Part shown: piece after piece, positions 1 to 11,519 of the stretch | Layout of the letters: every line of letters starts with the position of its first letter | How positions within the stretch are numbered: position 1 is the first letter of the stretch | Assembly (NCBI RefSeq): GCF_000801105.2 | Contig: NC_079517.1 | Location: 3,224,001 to 3,288,000, forward strand | DNA length: 64,000 nucleotides | Origin: Raphanus sativus | Lineage: Eukaryota > Streptophyta > Magnoliopsida > Brassicales > Brassicaceae | Direction: 5' to 3' | Position numbers and translations under genes: made by a program | The notes under the pieces: model-generated | Told to the model about the DNA's origin: nothing | The model's input: the letters and a program-made list of their open reading frames with translations, nothing else | The model's database searches: none

Positions 1-89
1 GTAAAAAAATATCCTTATATATATAGACATTAAGCAAACACAAAAAGTTGCAAGAGAGGTAAAAATAAAAAATAAAGAGAGGAGAATCT

Positions 90-1083
90 ATGGAGATGGG
101 TGAAGGTAGCAGTTCTAGAGGCGGGCCAAAGACGCTGAAGAGAATCAGAAAAACGGAGGTCATCAGTTATGAGCAAAGCGTGGTGCAATTATCGAAAGAA
201 GCGAGAAAGACATGCTTGATTGTGGAGAGAAAACGTAAAAGGTCATTGAACACAGTTGATGGAGCATACTCAGCTGTCTTTGATAACACCTATCCTCAAT
301 ACAAGTGGCTTTACAAAGGTTGGCTCGTCGAGGAGCGTCGCATCATGCTGTCTGGCCGACTTTACCGGGTAATGTTTTCTTTAGATCTATATTTTATGTG
401 ATGACAATTAGTTGTTCATTTGTTATAGGTATGTGGAACTAAGCTATAGACTGATTTCTTAGTAAAACAAATCATTGCCACTGTGAGACATACATAGTGG
501 ATTTAGGTTCTAAGATCTAATACTGTGTTTTGTCATGGAAAACCTTTTGCTCTTAGGTGCCCTATAACAGACACAAGCTATGTCACGAAACTTAATTAGT
601 GGTTTGTTTCTAGATAAAAATAACATCATTCAAACTTATCAATCTGAATCCATGAGAATGGAAATTCAGATAATCCATAGAAATAGTTCACCTTTAAGAA
701 AAGGATTAAGGGAATAGGGAGAAATCAACAAAGGTGACATAGAAAGAGAGAGAGCATTATATTCAAGACGAATAGTAATTAAAGTTTGATGTATTTGTTA
801 CTACCAATTTTCATGTAATATTCATATAGATGCAGATAGTTTCTTACTTGCAGCAGATTCAACACGTTCTTTGCAATGTTTCTCCCACATTTTTTACTAC
901 GTGTCTGAAGGTTTTTCATATTCTATATAAAACACCATTTCATTTTCATATAATTTTGTGCAGTACTATTACGATCCAAAGGGGAGAGTGTACAAATTCA
1001 GGTACGAAGTGGAGCAGGTTTTCGAAGACATGGGAGAGCATCTGGCTGAAAAGAAGCCAGTGGTCATCGTCCTCGACGACTAA
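90..1083 (+). CDS. Small MBD-like (methyl-CpG-binding-domain-like) protein, two exons
   Basis: Join 90-368 and 964-1083 (GT at 369, AG at 962-963, phase 0), giving 132 residues. The N-terminal ~65 residues are basic and low in complexity. The rest resembles a plant methyl-CpG-binding domain: a GWLVEERRIMLSG strand pair followed across the splice by RLYR-YYYDPKGRVYKFRYEVEQVF, the usual Tyr-Tyr-x-Pro-x-Gly-x-x-(F/Y)-x-(S/F)-x-x-E-V pattern, split between the two MBD strands by the intron. Such proteins bind DNA in the nucleus; whether this one reads 5-methylcytosine cannot be told from sequence. The acidic tail ends VIVLDD. The start is the first ATG in frame; a second Met two codons later would also serve. 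I do not recognise an orthologue in the collinear Arabidopsis interval, so it may be a transposed or lineage-specific copy. Confidence 0.68.
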
Positions 1084-1545
1084 TTATATGTTCTTTGTGA
1101 ATGGCCTTATCATTTAAGTCATCAAAAATCAAACAAAAATGTTCAATTCCTAAGTACCTTGGACAAAAGGATGTTTACCTGTCTTTGAATTTGTGTTTTT
1201 AATTTGAGGACCAATATTTCAGTGGATGTTATTTGATTGAGGATTCATTGAGTTTATTTCAATTATTTGCAAAAACTGATTTTAAGTGAGAAGTTTAAAC
1301 ATGTTATTCAAGAACAACATATCAGTTTCATATATTTCTATAACCATTGTACATAAATATATTCTAAACCAATTTGTGAACATGTTTTCGATTGTTCTTG
1401 ACATAGTGTAATTCATAAGTCCAACACATGGAAACATATGTCATCTTCATCTAAATATGATTGCCTTGAGTGAATTTTTTTCTTATATTTTGTGTAGTAT
1501 TTTTTTTGAAATCAAACGGCTTATATTTCGAGTAGTAAAGATGAT

Positions 1546-1548
<3 letters not shown>

Positions 1549-1588
<40 letters not shown>

Positions 1589-1608
1589 GGCGGATCCAAT
1601 ATGTATTC

Positions 1609-1640
<32 letters not shown>
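1549..1640. repeat. Paired (TA)n microsatellites
   Basis: Two uninterrupted TA tracts, about 33 and 28 bases, are separated by a ~30-base non-repetitive spacer. They are likely length-polymorphic. Confidence 0.9.
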
Positions 1641-1643
<3 letters not shown>

Positions 1644-2741
1644 TCAGGAGTCCATCATATACTTCATTTCTGCATACCCAGTTTATGACTTTTGCAACCT
1701 AGGGTTTAAAACCACAACCACATATAATGTATTTTAGCTATATAACTAATTTATGTTTTAGTTTTGAATTCATGATAAAGTCGATGGACAATCCATGATG
1801 TAATTCACGTAATGGTAACATAGTAATTGGGTTAATTCTATTTGATGTGGCAAACAAAGATATATGAACATGTTGTCTCCTAATTTTTTTATAAAACTGT
1901 TTCTAGGTTTTTTTTTAATGTGTCGTCTCCGCTTATCCGTTTAGGAAGACCTATGTTTTAATGATATGATGGATACTATAATTAGATAGAGAGTGAACCT
2001 ATATTTTCTCATAAGATAAATAGATATAAGATTGTTATTTGAATTGATTAAATTGCATTTCAGTGATACCAAAAACCTTTACAAGGCAAGCTTTCCTAAG
2101 GAAGTTTGCAAAAATGGAACTTTGCCAAAGTTAACAACTAATATAAAGAAGACTCAGACTCAAAGCAAAACTCAAGGGGTGATATGGAAATGTGATAGTA
2201 TTCTTCCATGGAAACCAAATGAGACGGTCCCTCATTGGTGCAATGCACCGTGCACGCAATGTTTGTTTTGATTGAGTACTGAGGCGCAGAAACCACAAAC
2301 GTGTGTATATATTACAGCTCCTCCTCTAGTCACATGCAACTGTAAGTGAGCACTTGGAGTAACAGCCTCGCAATAGAAGATGAGAAGGCCCTCGGGCCTC
2401 GGATACAGATTGATGGTTTGGAACATCCAACCGGTAACAAATATGGAAACCAATAAGTGGATTTGGCCAGAGATTTTCTCATGAGAGAGATTAAGAAAAG
2501 AGTTTGAAAGGAAGACTAAAAACTCCATAACCTTTTTGTAATCAGGAAAAGAAAATATGGATTTTATGAAATCATCATCTAACAAGATAAGAAGGTACTT
2601 TTAGTTTTTCTTTTAAAATGAAGTTAATGTTCCATATTGAATGATGAACAAGCAATAAAATAATTTGTTTAAAATAACATGTCGATATAACAAAAAAAAT
2701 AAAAGAATGTCTTCAAGGACCTATAACCAATATACCATATT

Positions 2742-2792
2742 AGAGATTCAAATCAATTTGTTCAAAAACAAAAAGAGAGATTCAAATCAATT
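2742..2792. repeat. Micro-insertion of 17 bp flanked by 17-bp direct repeats
   Basis: A 17-bp sequence (2742-2758) is repeated exactly at 2776-2792. Between the copies lie 17 bp ending in an A-rich run. This has the form of a very short retroposed stub with a target-site duplication. Confidence 0.6.
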
Positions 2793-2968
2793 AGAAACTG
2801 AAATGAACAGATGTATTGTTTCTGCCAGCTATGATTAAAAGTCTCAAGTTGAAAAAAAAATGAAAAATAAAAAGGTTATGAATCTGTTGTTTTGCCCTTT
2901 GTACAGTTGCCCCACGTTGCTTCCTTTGTCTTCAAGTGAAAGTTATATGTTATTACTCTTCTCCTTCT

Positions 2969-5366
2969 TTACATGGACGGACCTGACTCAATCACCATCG
3001 TTGCAGCCGCTTGATTTTTCCCGTTCTGTTTCAATGGGTGCTGTGACCAATACCTATGTGCTGCCAAGACTCTGTCTAGCAGTTCTTGAGGGACTGGCTC
3101 TCCTCTTCGTTGCTGCGGTGATATACTTGCCGTGTGAACCAAGGTTTTCCATTTGTCCTGTAATAAATCCAAAAAGTTAGTTGAACCATCAACTATCAAC
3201 TATTCAAAGGGTATATTATATGACTAAGAGTTTTACCTTCAGGTCCACGTAGGTTCGATGACTTGCATCATCAAAAGAACTCAGTTTCACATCACGCCAT
3301 CTGTGAGATTAAAGGAGTATCGATCATTAAGTTGAGACCAGAAACAAGTTAAATCAGTATTAACCATTATCTTTTTAGCTGAACCACTTTGCTTTACCTT
3401 CCAGTCCCAATTTCCTCAATTGCATGTACTAGAGCTTCAACCTCTGTAACAGAGAATGGTCTCCTGATTCTGCGCTGTGAATTCTCGGTACGCTTTGGTT
3501 TCTCCTTATATGGGACAATTGCAAGAGCTTCAGGTTCCAAGGCTGAGACTGGAACCAGCGCTCTTGAATCTGATAAAGGTTGCTGCTTCTCATCAGCTGC
3601 TATGTCACTCTCATATGGAAGTAACTCCTGGTTATTCTCCACACAAATTGCTCCAGACCTGGCAAGATCAAACGAGATTTTCTTAGAAACATTCTATAGA
3701 AAACTTGTAAAAGGAAAGAAAAGTTATACGTTACTAACCTTTCTGACAACTTAGTGGAATCAGTTGGGTTAGACATGACAGGATTTTCAAAGCAAAGAGG
3801 TACACCCAGTTTATCCGGAGCAGGCTCCAAGGTGAAGCCTAGGTTTCCTAGATTGTCTCTACACGAAAGACCCGTCTGTGATAGAGTCTTGTTGTCATCT
3901 CTGATCTTCTTCCCTTGTAGTAACAACCCTATACTCATTCCATCATCGAGTAAAGCAGTAACAGCCTCCATCACCGTCCTCTGTAACAAAACAAAAAAAG
4001 TGTTAAATTTAAAGTTATGAAATCACACTTCATTCATGTACAAGTGCAGAACCAAAGCCATCAATTGAATGAATCACATACCTTCAGTGAACCTACTGTT
4101 GCTGTTTCTGGAACTTCTATAAAAAGTTCAGGAATCCTAAGGGACTTGATGCTGAACTTTACTGCAAACAAACAAATGAAAAAATAACATAGTAAGTATA
4201 TCTCGGTTCAAAAGGTCTGTGTGATTTTATGAACTGGTCAAGTACCACGTGACTCCTCTGAATGTACACCTATTGCTGCAGAGAGAACACCATTTTCTGT
4301 AAGAAAAACAAAATAATTAAATCAAAACAATCCAAGCCAGATAAGGAAAGCATCTAGAGGATATATATATATACTGAGACTTACCTGATTCTCCCTTGGT
4401 AACACTTTCACTACTGAGTCCTCCATCAGAATTTACAACCAACCCTTTGTCAGACACTCTTCTCTTCTTATCTGTTTTGGTGTCTTGAAAACACTTGGAC
4501 CTGGAGGGAACTGTTCTCCCGTATGACTTGTTGATTCTCCGGTGTCCAGCCCATGTCAAACGAGGCCTATACGACTTATTACACTTGTCACTGAACTTAT
4601 AGTACTTACAGTAGTCTTCGTCATCATCTCTACAAACTAACTTAGAACCATTCCTATATCCATTGGCGACACCGTCGTCAGTGCCTGCTGGCAACTGTAC
4701 ATGGCCATCCAGGTGGACTGGCTCCACAGGTAACAACTGACTTGGATCCTTTAAGCTGAAAGTATCAGCGATTAAGCCACCAGCATCTACATTATTATTA
4801 ACAACACAAGTCTCCTCCTCAGTGATGCCCCCTACTGATTCAACATGAAATTCACAACCCTCTTTCCCGTTTCCACACCCTACAAGGGGGTTTATCAAAC
4901 CACGAGCTATCTTACAATCAGAAACGTTGCTAGTGTTCTCACTAGGGGACTTTGACGAGGCAAGGTTTGCTGCTTGGTGAGAGAAGACGGATTTACAAGG
5001 CTTATGGTTATAGACATGTTCTTGCTTGATCTTCTTCCCAACCAAATGATCCTGACTATAGTACCCTTCGAAAGCATTATTGGTAGAGTTTGAGGAGCTT
5101 TCGCTTTCTTCCAGCAACTTCTCAGCCACAGAAGCGAGCAAATCAATTGCACTGATCCCACAGTCAACATCATCTCTTTGACTTGATGATGATACCTTCC
5201 TCTATAAAACAGCAAACAACACAAGTCATCATCAGATACCCCAAATAAATAAATAAAAAAAGGAAAAAAAATTAAACGAATATGTTTATTATACCCTGAT
5301 TGAACGAGGAGCCTTGGGAATATTGGAGAAATCAAAGCCACAATTTAAACTCCTCTTGACCACCAT
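2969..5366 (-). CDS. TBP1: Telomere-repeat-binding protein, TBP1/HPPBF-1 type (SANT/Myb-like)
   Basis: Eight exons on the minus strand: 5295-5366, 4385-5201, 4246-4296, 4082-4161, 3739-3980, 3398-3658, 3237-3300 and 2969-3157; all junctions keep frame, giving 591 residues. Binds double-stranded TTTAGGG repeats in the nucleus and limits telomere length (known for the family). The N-terminus MVVKRSLNCGFDF...APRSIR and the following DLLASVAEKLLEE segment match the plant TRP/TBP family. A ubiquitin-like fold spans about residues 320-400 (KFSIKSLRIPELFIEVPET onwards). The C-terminal Myb domain begins RRPFSVTEVEALVHAIEEIG and carries the telobox core VDLKDKWKTLVHT, then the plant Myb-extension ending HRYWSQHP. 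Arabidopsis TBP1 is slightly longer (about 640 residues). TRP1 and the TRFLs are alternatives, but collinearity with AT5G13820 favours TBP1. Confidence 0.9.
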
Positions 5367-7545
5367 CTCTCTCAGTTATTATTATGCATATACACCAACA
5401 CACAAAGCTGCAGAGATTCATCACCACAACAGAAAAAAAAAACATTTGAGATCATCTCCACCATCATTAGTCTTACAGATCCGAGGTCAGATGCAAAAAG
5501 AACAGGACGCACAGATCAGATTCACAACAAAACTCGAACCCTTCTTTTTTTATCATCATCATAAAACTTTGGAACTTAAACGGCTTAAATGCCAAAACTT
5601 TTACGTAGAAACAAACAAAACGAACAAAAACTGATGGTCCTTATCAGATCTTGATAAGGAAAAAAAAAGAAAAAAAAAACGAAACTTTCTGATGAGAAAG
5701 CCAAAATCTTTATTCCAAAAAAGTTAGAGATTCTAATAAATTTACGATCACAATTCACCAGAACAATGAGAAACAGAATCAAGATGAAGAAAACTAACCA
5801 AATCAGGCAGCTAAACCCCGGATCACCAATCTCTTCTCCAGTTGATTATAGATCACGCAAACTCTGAAAAAAAAAATATCAAGACATCATCACGAATCTG
5901 ATTCAGAACAAATCGCTGTACAATGAAAACTTACAATGAAATCGAAAGTCGAAAACTTTTTAAGACGAATGATTCTCGCGATCAATCCTCTGTTTTTTTT
6001 GTTTTTGTTTTTGTTTTTTATAACTCGTCGTCACCTTCTCTCACACCAACGAACAAGAGAGACATAAAACCCTTTGAAAAGAAACCACAACCGGCTTAAA
6101 CCTCCCCCACCCAACATTTATTATTTTTTCCGATTCGGAAAAAAAAAATGGAAGAATATATTTACCACACAACCGGCTGTTGCGGTTTCTGGGATATTTT
6201 GTTTTTACCCGAGCCGGTCTCCTTTTTTTAACTTCTTTACCTTAAAGTTTTTTTAATCAACGACACGTGGAGTAAGCAGCCTCTCACTACACGAAACCTA
6301 CTGGTTACTGTCAGAGAAAATAATTAATTTCGGGATTGGATTTTTAATTAATTAATTCCATTTTCTAAGGAAAATTATTTATCAGAAGAATACCGCGTGG
6401 ATTTGCACTTTTACTGTTTTTAAATATCATTGGTCCACGTGTATCGATTTGCTGATGTGGAGACTGACCTAGTGTTAATTTCAATTAATTACCTTTACTG
6501 GTTCTCTTCTTTGAATGGCTTTGAACTTTGAAGTCTTTAATTATTATTATGGAGCATTCGGAATCGGAACAATTCATTTCTTTCCCATAAATGTTTTCCG
6601 GAAGCTCCATTTATGACTTTTTGGGGTCAACTATACATGTTTGTAAGTTTATTAACCACACTATTAAATGGTTTACAATAATGAGAAACCGTTTAATATT
6701 TGACCAGCAGTGACCAAATACAACTTCCTGCAAGTATCCTGATTTTTCTCCCTATCGTACGTAAAAAAATACGTCACTACAAAAATATATATACATTTCC
6801 TGCCAAGCGAAGTAGCACTTTAACTACAATTTATTAATCACCGGATTCCATAGAGTCAGATCATGTGTATCAGGAAGAGACAACACAAGAGTAGAATCTT
6901 GCCAAAGTTCTTTCTTCATATCCCTTTAATAAATCTGTTGTAAAGTTAGGATAATCAGTCATCTATTAGTTCTTATAAACATTTTCGTGTTATCTGCTAA
7001 GCATATTCCTAGTTATTTGGATGGAAAAAGCATATTTCTAGTTGTATAAAACCATTAAACCACTGCGTATATAACATAAAATATTCTTCTGTGGACTTTT
7101 TATTTATTATAGTCTACATTAGATCTAACAACCTGAAGGTCCTGAACAAACCATATTCCATTTAGTTTGAAACTCAGTTCGCAGCTTATCGATGGCGAGA
7201 TAATATATATATATATAGAGAAACAAGACTTCACATGGTTGATTTCACACTCATTACATTTGTCTTAGTTAGTTTTTTAATACCCGTTAATGTTGGATTT
7301 GTATCCATGTCGTTGTATAAATAAGAAATCCATGTGTTTGTGTTTCGTGTACTATATATTGTTTCTTTTAAAAATGTACTATATATTATGTACATGTATA
7401 TATAATTTGCCAACGTAACATTTCTGATTTTTTATAATTTTATCTACGGCGATATATCATACCCCTAGTTGCTCTTCCAACTTCAAGTTTAATAATGGTA
7501 TTATATATATAATTCTGTTTTTTTTTCTGTATTGATAGCATAAAT
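5367..7545. other. TBP1 leader/promoter and AT-rich intergenic DNA
   Basis: The first ~700 bases upstream of the TBP1 ATG probably hold its 5' UTR, possibly with a UTR intron, and the promoter. Homopolymer A tracts occur near 5660-5690 and a TTTTTG-rich run near 5990-6020. No protein-coding exon is supported. Confidence 0.5.
7348..7387. repeat. Micro-insertion of 14 bp flanked by 13-bp direct repeats
   Basis: TGTACTATATATT occurs at 7348-7360 and again at 7375-7387. The 14 bp between end in five A's. Confidence 0.6.
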
Positions 7546-8821
7546 ATACTATATTGTTATTTTTTTTTGTGACACATTCATAGATTAATATTAAAATGGC
7601 CTCCGGCCCAGAAAGTTAACTCAAATTTGAGTCCATTACAAATGAAAGATGAAGAGACTGTTTAGCCAACAGATCGGCGTCTGAGTTGTGAACTCGAGAG
7701 AGATGAGAGAAGGATATCTCGACGAAAGCAAAAGCAATCTGTTGGATATCTTTTACGATACCAAAGATTTCTGAGTACTGCGCGTCGTTGTTTATAGCTC
7801 TAATGAGCGTTATGTTGTCGGAGAACATCGAGAGGTTTTTGATTCCCAAATTCACCGCAGAGAGGATTCCTGATCGTAGAGAAATTGCTTCTGCTACGAG
7901 TGGAGAGCCGATATAGTTCTGTGTCCTTGACCCCTGATCGATTCTAGATCCTGAAGCATTCGTGAATATCCAGGCGAATCCAGCTCTTTTTGTCGCTTTG
8001 TCATAAGCCGCATCGCTTTTGCATGTCGTTGTCGAAGCCAATACAGCCGGGTTTTGGTTTCGTAGCTTCGGTCTCGGTATGTCCCTTCTCTTAATTGTCG
8101 ATTGATCTTGAGCATAGCTCCATTTCCGTGCTAAGCTGATGCCTTTATTTGCAACTTCCATCGGAGACATGTTTCTGTTTTCGAAAATCGCTTGGTTTCG
8201 AGCAGTCCATATCGCCCAGCAGATCCACGGGAGTACATTGTGAGCCACTCCCGTTGGTGGAAGGCATATCGCTTGTCGAAAAGCTACCACTGCTTCTCTG
8301 AAGGTTGCTCCTGTAGCTAGGTGAACTACATGTTTCATTGGGATGCTACTCCATACTTCTTTTGCGAATGGACACTCAAAAAAGGTATGCATTGATGTTT
8401 CCCTTCTTTTGCATTTGTAGCAGGTTAAGTCCGTTCCCATTCCTCTTTGTTGTAGTTGTTCACCGAATGGTAATGCTTTTTGTATGATTGACCAGGTGAA
8501 GACTTTCATCTTCGGTGAACAGGGAGCAAGCCATACGTCTTTTATCCAATCAAAGGTGTCATCGGTTATGACTTGGTTGCTGTTTCGCTTCATGGAGGCT
8601 GCGTAGTATCCTGAGCTTGCTGTGTAGACTCCAGAGTTTAGTGGCTGCCACACATATATGTCTTCCGTCTTGACGATGCTTGGTTGTATTAACATGATTT
8701 CCTGAGCCACATGAGGTAGTAATTCATCGATCCTTTTCTTATTCCATGTCATGTCTGTGGTTATGAGATATGTAACAAAGCTAATATCTTATATTATCAT
8801 TCATCGATACTATATTGTTAT
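7546..8821 (-). mobile_element. 5'-truncated LINE (non-LTR retrotransposon) with 15-bp target-site duplication
   Basis: The body is 7561-8806, minus strand. It is flanked by exact 15-bp repeats ATACTATATTGTTAT at 7546-7560 and 8807-8821. The A tail reads as the T run directly after the left repeat. The body encodes only the C-terminal third of LINE ORF2, so the copy is strongly 5'-truncated. The last ~40 bp before the right repeat are not LINE coding sequence; they include a 29-bp stretch (8770-8798) also found downstream (see findings). Confidence 0.9.
7616..8752 (-). pseudogene. LINE ORF2 C-terminal fragment: zf-RVT plus RNase H domain
   Basis: An uninterrupted 378-residue frame. Near residues 110-135 is a zinc-binding reverse-transcriptase motif of the form C-x2-C-x7-H-x4-C (CYKCKRRETSMHTFFEC). 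From about residue 240 there is a plant RVT_3-type RNase H fold with acidic residues in the expected order: D in CKSDAAYD, E in VAEAISLRSG, D in MFSDNITLI and D in HNSDADLLAKQS. The reverse transcriptase and endonuclease parts are missing, so the copy cannot move by itself. The intact frame suggests a fairly recent insertion. It could be mistaken for a stand-alone RNase H-like gene; the A tail and target duplication argue against that. Confidence 0.88.
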
Positions 8822-9050
8822 ATATGTCAAAATAACATCAAAGTATGTGAATGTAACAAAGCTAATATGTAACGCCCCGACCCGCCCACGGCTAATGAGC
8901 CACCCACGCCCGCTCTCTCGGCCCGTGGGCCCCATCCCATCCGACGGTCGGTCGTTGATTTTCCAAGGCTCGAAATCATTGTTTACTGACCCTGCAATCA
9001 CCACCCGACCTTTCCCCGTGCTTTGGCCTCACTTACACGGTATCACGAAT

Positions 9051-9116
9051 CACTTCCCGATAGGTCACCCATCCTTTCACTACTCCAGCCCAAGCACGCT
9101 TAACTTTGGAGTTCTA
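9051..9116 (-). promoter_or_regulatory. 5S-rRNA-derived segment of the Cassandra 3' LTR
   Basis: The minus strand matches plant 5S rRNA through AAGTTAAGCGTGCTTGGGC and GGATGGGTGACC, the region of the internal RNA polymerase III control elements. In Cassandra LTRs this segment is known to carry the pol III promoter. It is not a genuine 5S gene, because the 5' and 3' ends of the rRNA are missing or divergent. Confidence 0.85.
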
Positions 9117-9503
9117 AACGGATGTGTGACGGAAAAGGTAAGTCAACTTTGGTGACATAGATAGCCAAATCAATTCTCTTAAGCCTTTCCGTATATCACA
9201 ACTCGGGATGTTACAATTCACCCCCTCTCAAAGAACGCAACGCCCTCGTTGCGCCCCACGACAGGTCTCAAGACGCCTTTCAGGTCAGAACTGAGACGGC
9301 TAACCAGCTCTGATACCACTTGTAACGCCCCGACCCGCCCACGGCTAATGGGCCACCCACGCCCGCTCTCTCGGCCCGTGGGCCCCATCCCATCCGACGG
9401 TCGGTCGTTAATTTTCCAAGGCTCGAAATCATTGTTTACTGACCCTGCAATCACCACCCGACCTTTCCCCGTGCTTTGGCCTCACTTACACGGTATCACG
9501 AAT

Positions 9504-9569
9504 CACTTCCCGATAGGTCACCCATCCTTTCACTACTCCAGCCCAAGCACGCTTAACTTTGGAGTTCTA
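9504..9569 (-). promoter_or_regulatory. 5S-rRNA-derived segment of the Cassandra 5' LTR
   Basis: Second, identical copy of the 5S-like segment, in the LTR that lies upstream for transcription. It would drive element transcription if pol III recognises it. Confidence 0.85.
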
Positions 9570-9685
9570 AACGGATGTGTGACGGAAAAGGTAAGTCAAC
9601 TTTGGTGACATAGATAGCCAAATCAATTCTCTTAAGCCTTTCCGTATATCACAACTCGGGATGTTACATAATATCTTATATTATC

Positions 9686-11453
9686 TTTTCACGTTAGCAG
9701 CAAACATATTAAAATCTACGTATGTGTATGTATGAATGCAGTATATATATGCTTAATACACGGAGACGGAGCTGTGCTATAACGTAAGCTACGTTGTTAT
9801 CTTTCGTAGCTAATATGTTAACAAGATGTCGCTGGTACATTTTTGGGATGCCTAAAACATCAATAGAAAATTCATTTAAAGTATCTTAGAAACAAAATTT
9901 AAACACAAATATATATAGTTAAAATGTATTTCAATCCCAAGGGAATATCGGCACCTAAACACATGTATAGACGGAAATATCCAAAAAGATCTACATCAAC
10001 AAAAAATAAAAACAACGTTAGACTCCAGACCGTTGTGCGCTGACAGCGCAAGTTGTTTTTGTTCCGTGTCACATTAATATTTCTTCTACCACTAACAATG
10101 TGAAAACATTTATATAATTATATACTATAAAGAAGCGTCCAATTATGTTTGATTAATCTCGCATGTGGTATACTTTTGTAAAATGCATGTAGATTATTAT
10201 GCTAAACTATATAATTGTAGTATTCTAGATGTGGATTAACTTGCGAATATGTCCAATCAATTTGGTGGACATCATGTCAAAAAATTGATTTGTCAAAGTT
10301 GGCATATATATATGCATTAGGTAGAACAACCCGGTAATTAGTCCTCTCAACGATAGATCACCATAAGTTGTTACAATACCAAATCTTGACATTTTAATGC
10401 TATTATATTCAGCATGTCGCATGGAACAAAATCTAGTATTTATATATGAAAAGAAAAGGGAATCGAAGAAGAATAGATCTGGTCTTTACTCAGTAGCGAT
10501 TTCGTTTGCTGGAGCAGCTTTCATCTTTTGTTTCTTTTTATCTATCTCTCTGTCACCAAGTTGAAGTAAAGCAATCATCACGAATCACCACATGCTTTCT
10601 CATATTCTGGCAACATTTCGAAATTGATAAAAGAATCTCAATATCTTAAATATTACCCTAACTTCTACATCTGTATATCATATTTCCTTCAAGGCTGTAT
10701 ATGTATTCGTTCATGTTTTGACACATAAAATTTACTCGACATGTCAACTTGGAATGATTATCTAATCATATTAAGTCCTCTTTATTGTCTGTAAATCATA
10801 TCCCAATCTATTTTTTGAAGGGAAATTAGGTGGTATAACACCAAAAAACCAAAATTCATTCACTAAAATAACATTCTCTCACCTCTTTTCTCTTCCTATC
10901 TTTCTACCTCTCTTTCTACAAAACCAATTTCTTTTTTTTACCATTTCACAAATAAGCCCATTTTTGAACACACAACTTATAATTTTTATTTATTTATTTA
11001 TTTTTATTTCAAATTATAAATAATTAATGAGTATAGAAATATCTGAAATCACAAGTATTTTGTTCGGTCAGTTTTTTTTTTTTGTAAAATGTAAATTTGA
11101 TTATACCAAATTTTTTTTTCTACAGAAAGACGAAGTTGACTAGTAGCGGAGAAATGGAAAGTAAACCTAAACGACGCATCTAATATGAAAAATAAAGAAT
11201 CTATTACAAAGAAGAGAGGTTGTAGAAATCAACTGGAGGTAACGTAACATCGAATCATCGATGGTCCAAAGGAAAGGTATGAGCGGACTAAGCCTCTATT
11301 TGTCGCGAGTTCGCGGAAAAAAAAAAGACACCCTCAAACTTTGTTGCCAGATCTTCATCTTGTGTGTTATGGTTATGAAAAGCGGACTTAGAGATGTGAT
11401 CCCTTTCATATTTCTTCGTTTGACATAGAAAATAGAACTCAACTCAAGAGAAG
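9686..11453. other. Intergenic, AT-rich, no gene seen
   Basis: Only short open frames without recognisable content occur. A pyrimidine-rich stretch lies at about 10870-10930. Confidence 0.5.
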
Positions 11454-11512
11454 AGAATATTAAATAATGCTTGAAATCCCAGGTTACAAAAAAAAAAGAA
11501 TATTAAATAATG
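11454..11512 (+). repeat. Micro-insertion of 27 bp ending in poly(A), 16-bp direct repeats
   Basis: AGAATATTAAATAATG is present at 11454-11469 and 11497-11512. The 27 bp between end GGTTAC followed by an A run, like the 3' tip of a retroposon with a target-site duplication. Confidence 0.72.
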
Positions 11513-11519
11513 TTTGTTG

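Larger units (their letters stand above)
1084..2968. other. Intergenic, AT-rich, with two TA microsatellites and one micro-insertion
   Basis: No gene is supported here. The stretch holds (TA)n tracts at about 1549-1582 and 1612-1640, a short tandem-insertion scar at 2742-2792 (listed separately), and the 3' flank of the telomere-binding gene. Short open frames across 2032-2585 show no recognisable protein. Confidence 0.6.
8863..9673 (-). mobile_element. Complete Cassandra-type TRIM retrotransposon (5S-rRNA-like LTRs)
   Basis: Two 348-bp LTRs (8868-9215 and 9321-9668) beginning TGTAAC and ending GTTACA flank a 105-bp interior with no coding capacity. A 5-bp duplication TAATA lies on both sides (8863-8867 and 9669-9673). 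The interior next to the right LTR reads AGCTCTGATACCACT on plus, the complement of a tRNA-Met primer-binding site (TGGTATCAGAGC), so the element runs on the minus strand and the right LTR is its 5' LTR. The purine-rich tract lies beside the left LTR. Each LTR contains a segment resembling 5S rRNA. The LTRs differ at two positions only (8898/9351 and 8957/9410). Terminal-repeat retrotransposons in miniature need proteins from other elements. Confidence 0.93.

Noticed and set aside
830..1117. 95-residue plus-strand open frame
   Set aside because: It overlaps the second exon of the MBD-like gene in another frame and runs back through its intron; no family signal.
1457..1702. Open frame with Tyr-Ile repeats
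   Set aside because: It is translation of the (TA)n microsatellites.
2232..2585. 117-residue minus-strand open frame
   Set aside because: No recognisable domain, atypical codon use, no splice partner or homologue I can name.
7894..8115. Second small gene inside the LINE
   Set aside because: It is another frame of the RNase H region, rich in Arg/Lys as shadow frames often are.
9051..9116. Genuine 5S rRNA gene
   Set aside because: Only part of the 5S sequence matches and it is embedded in a TG...CA LTR with a primer-binding site next to it.
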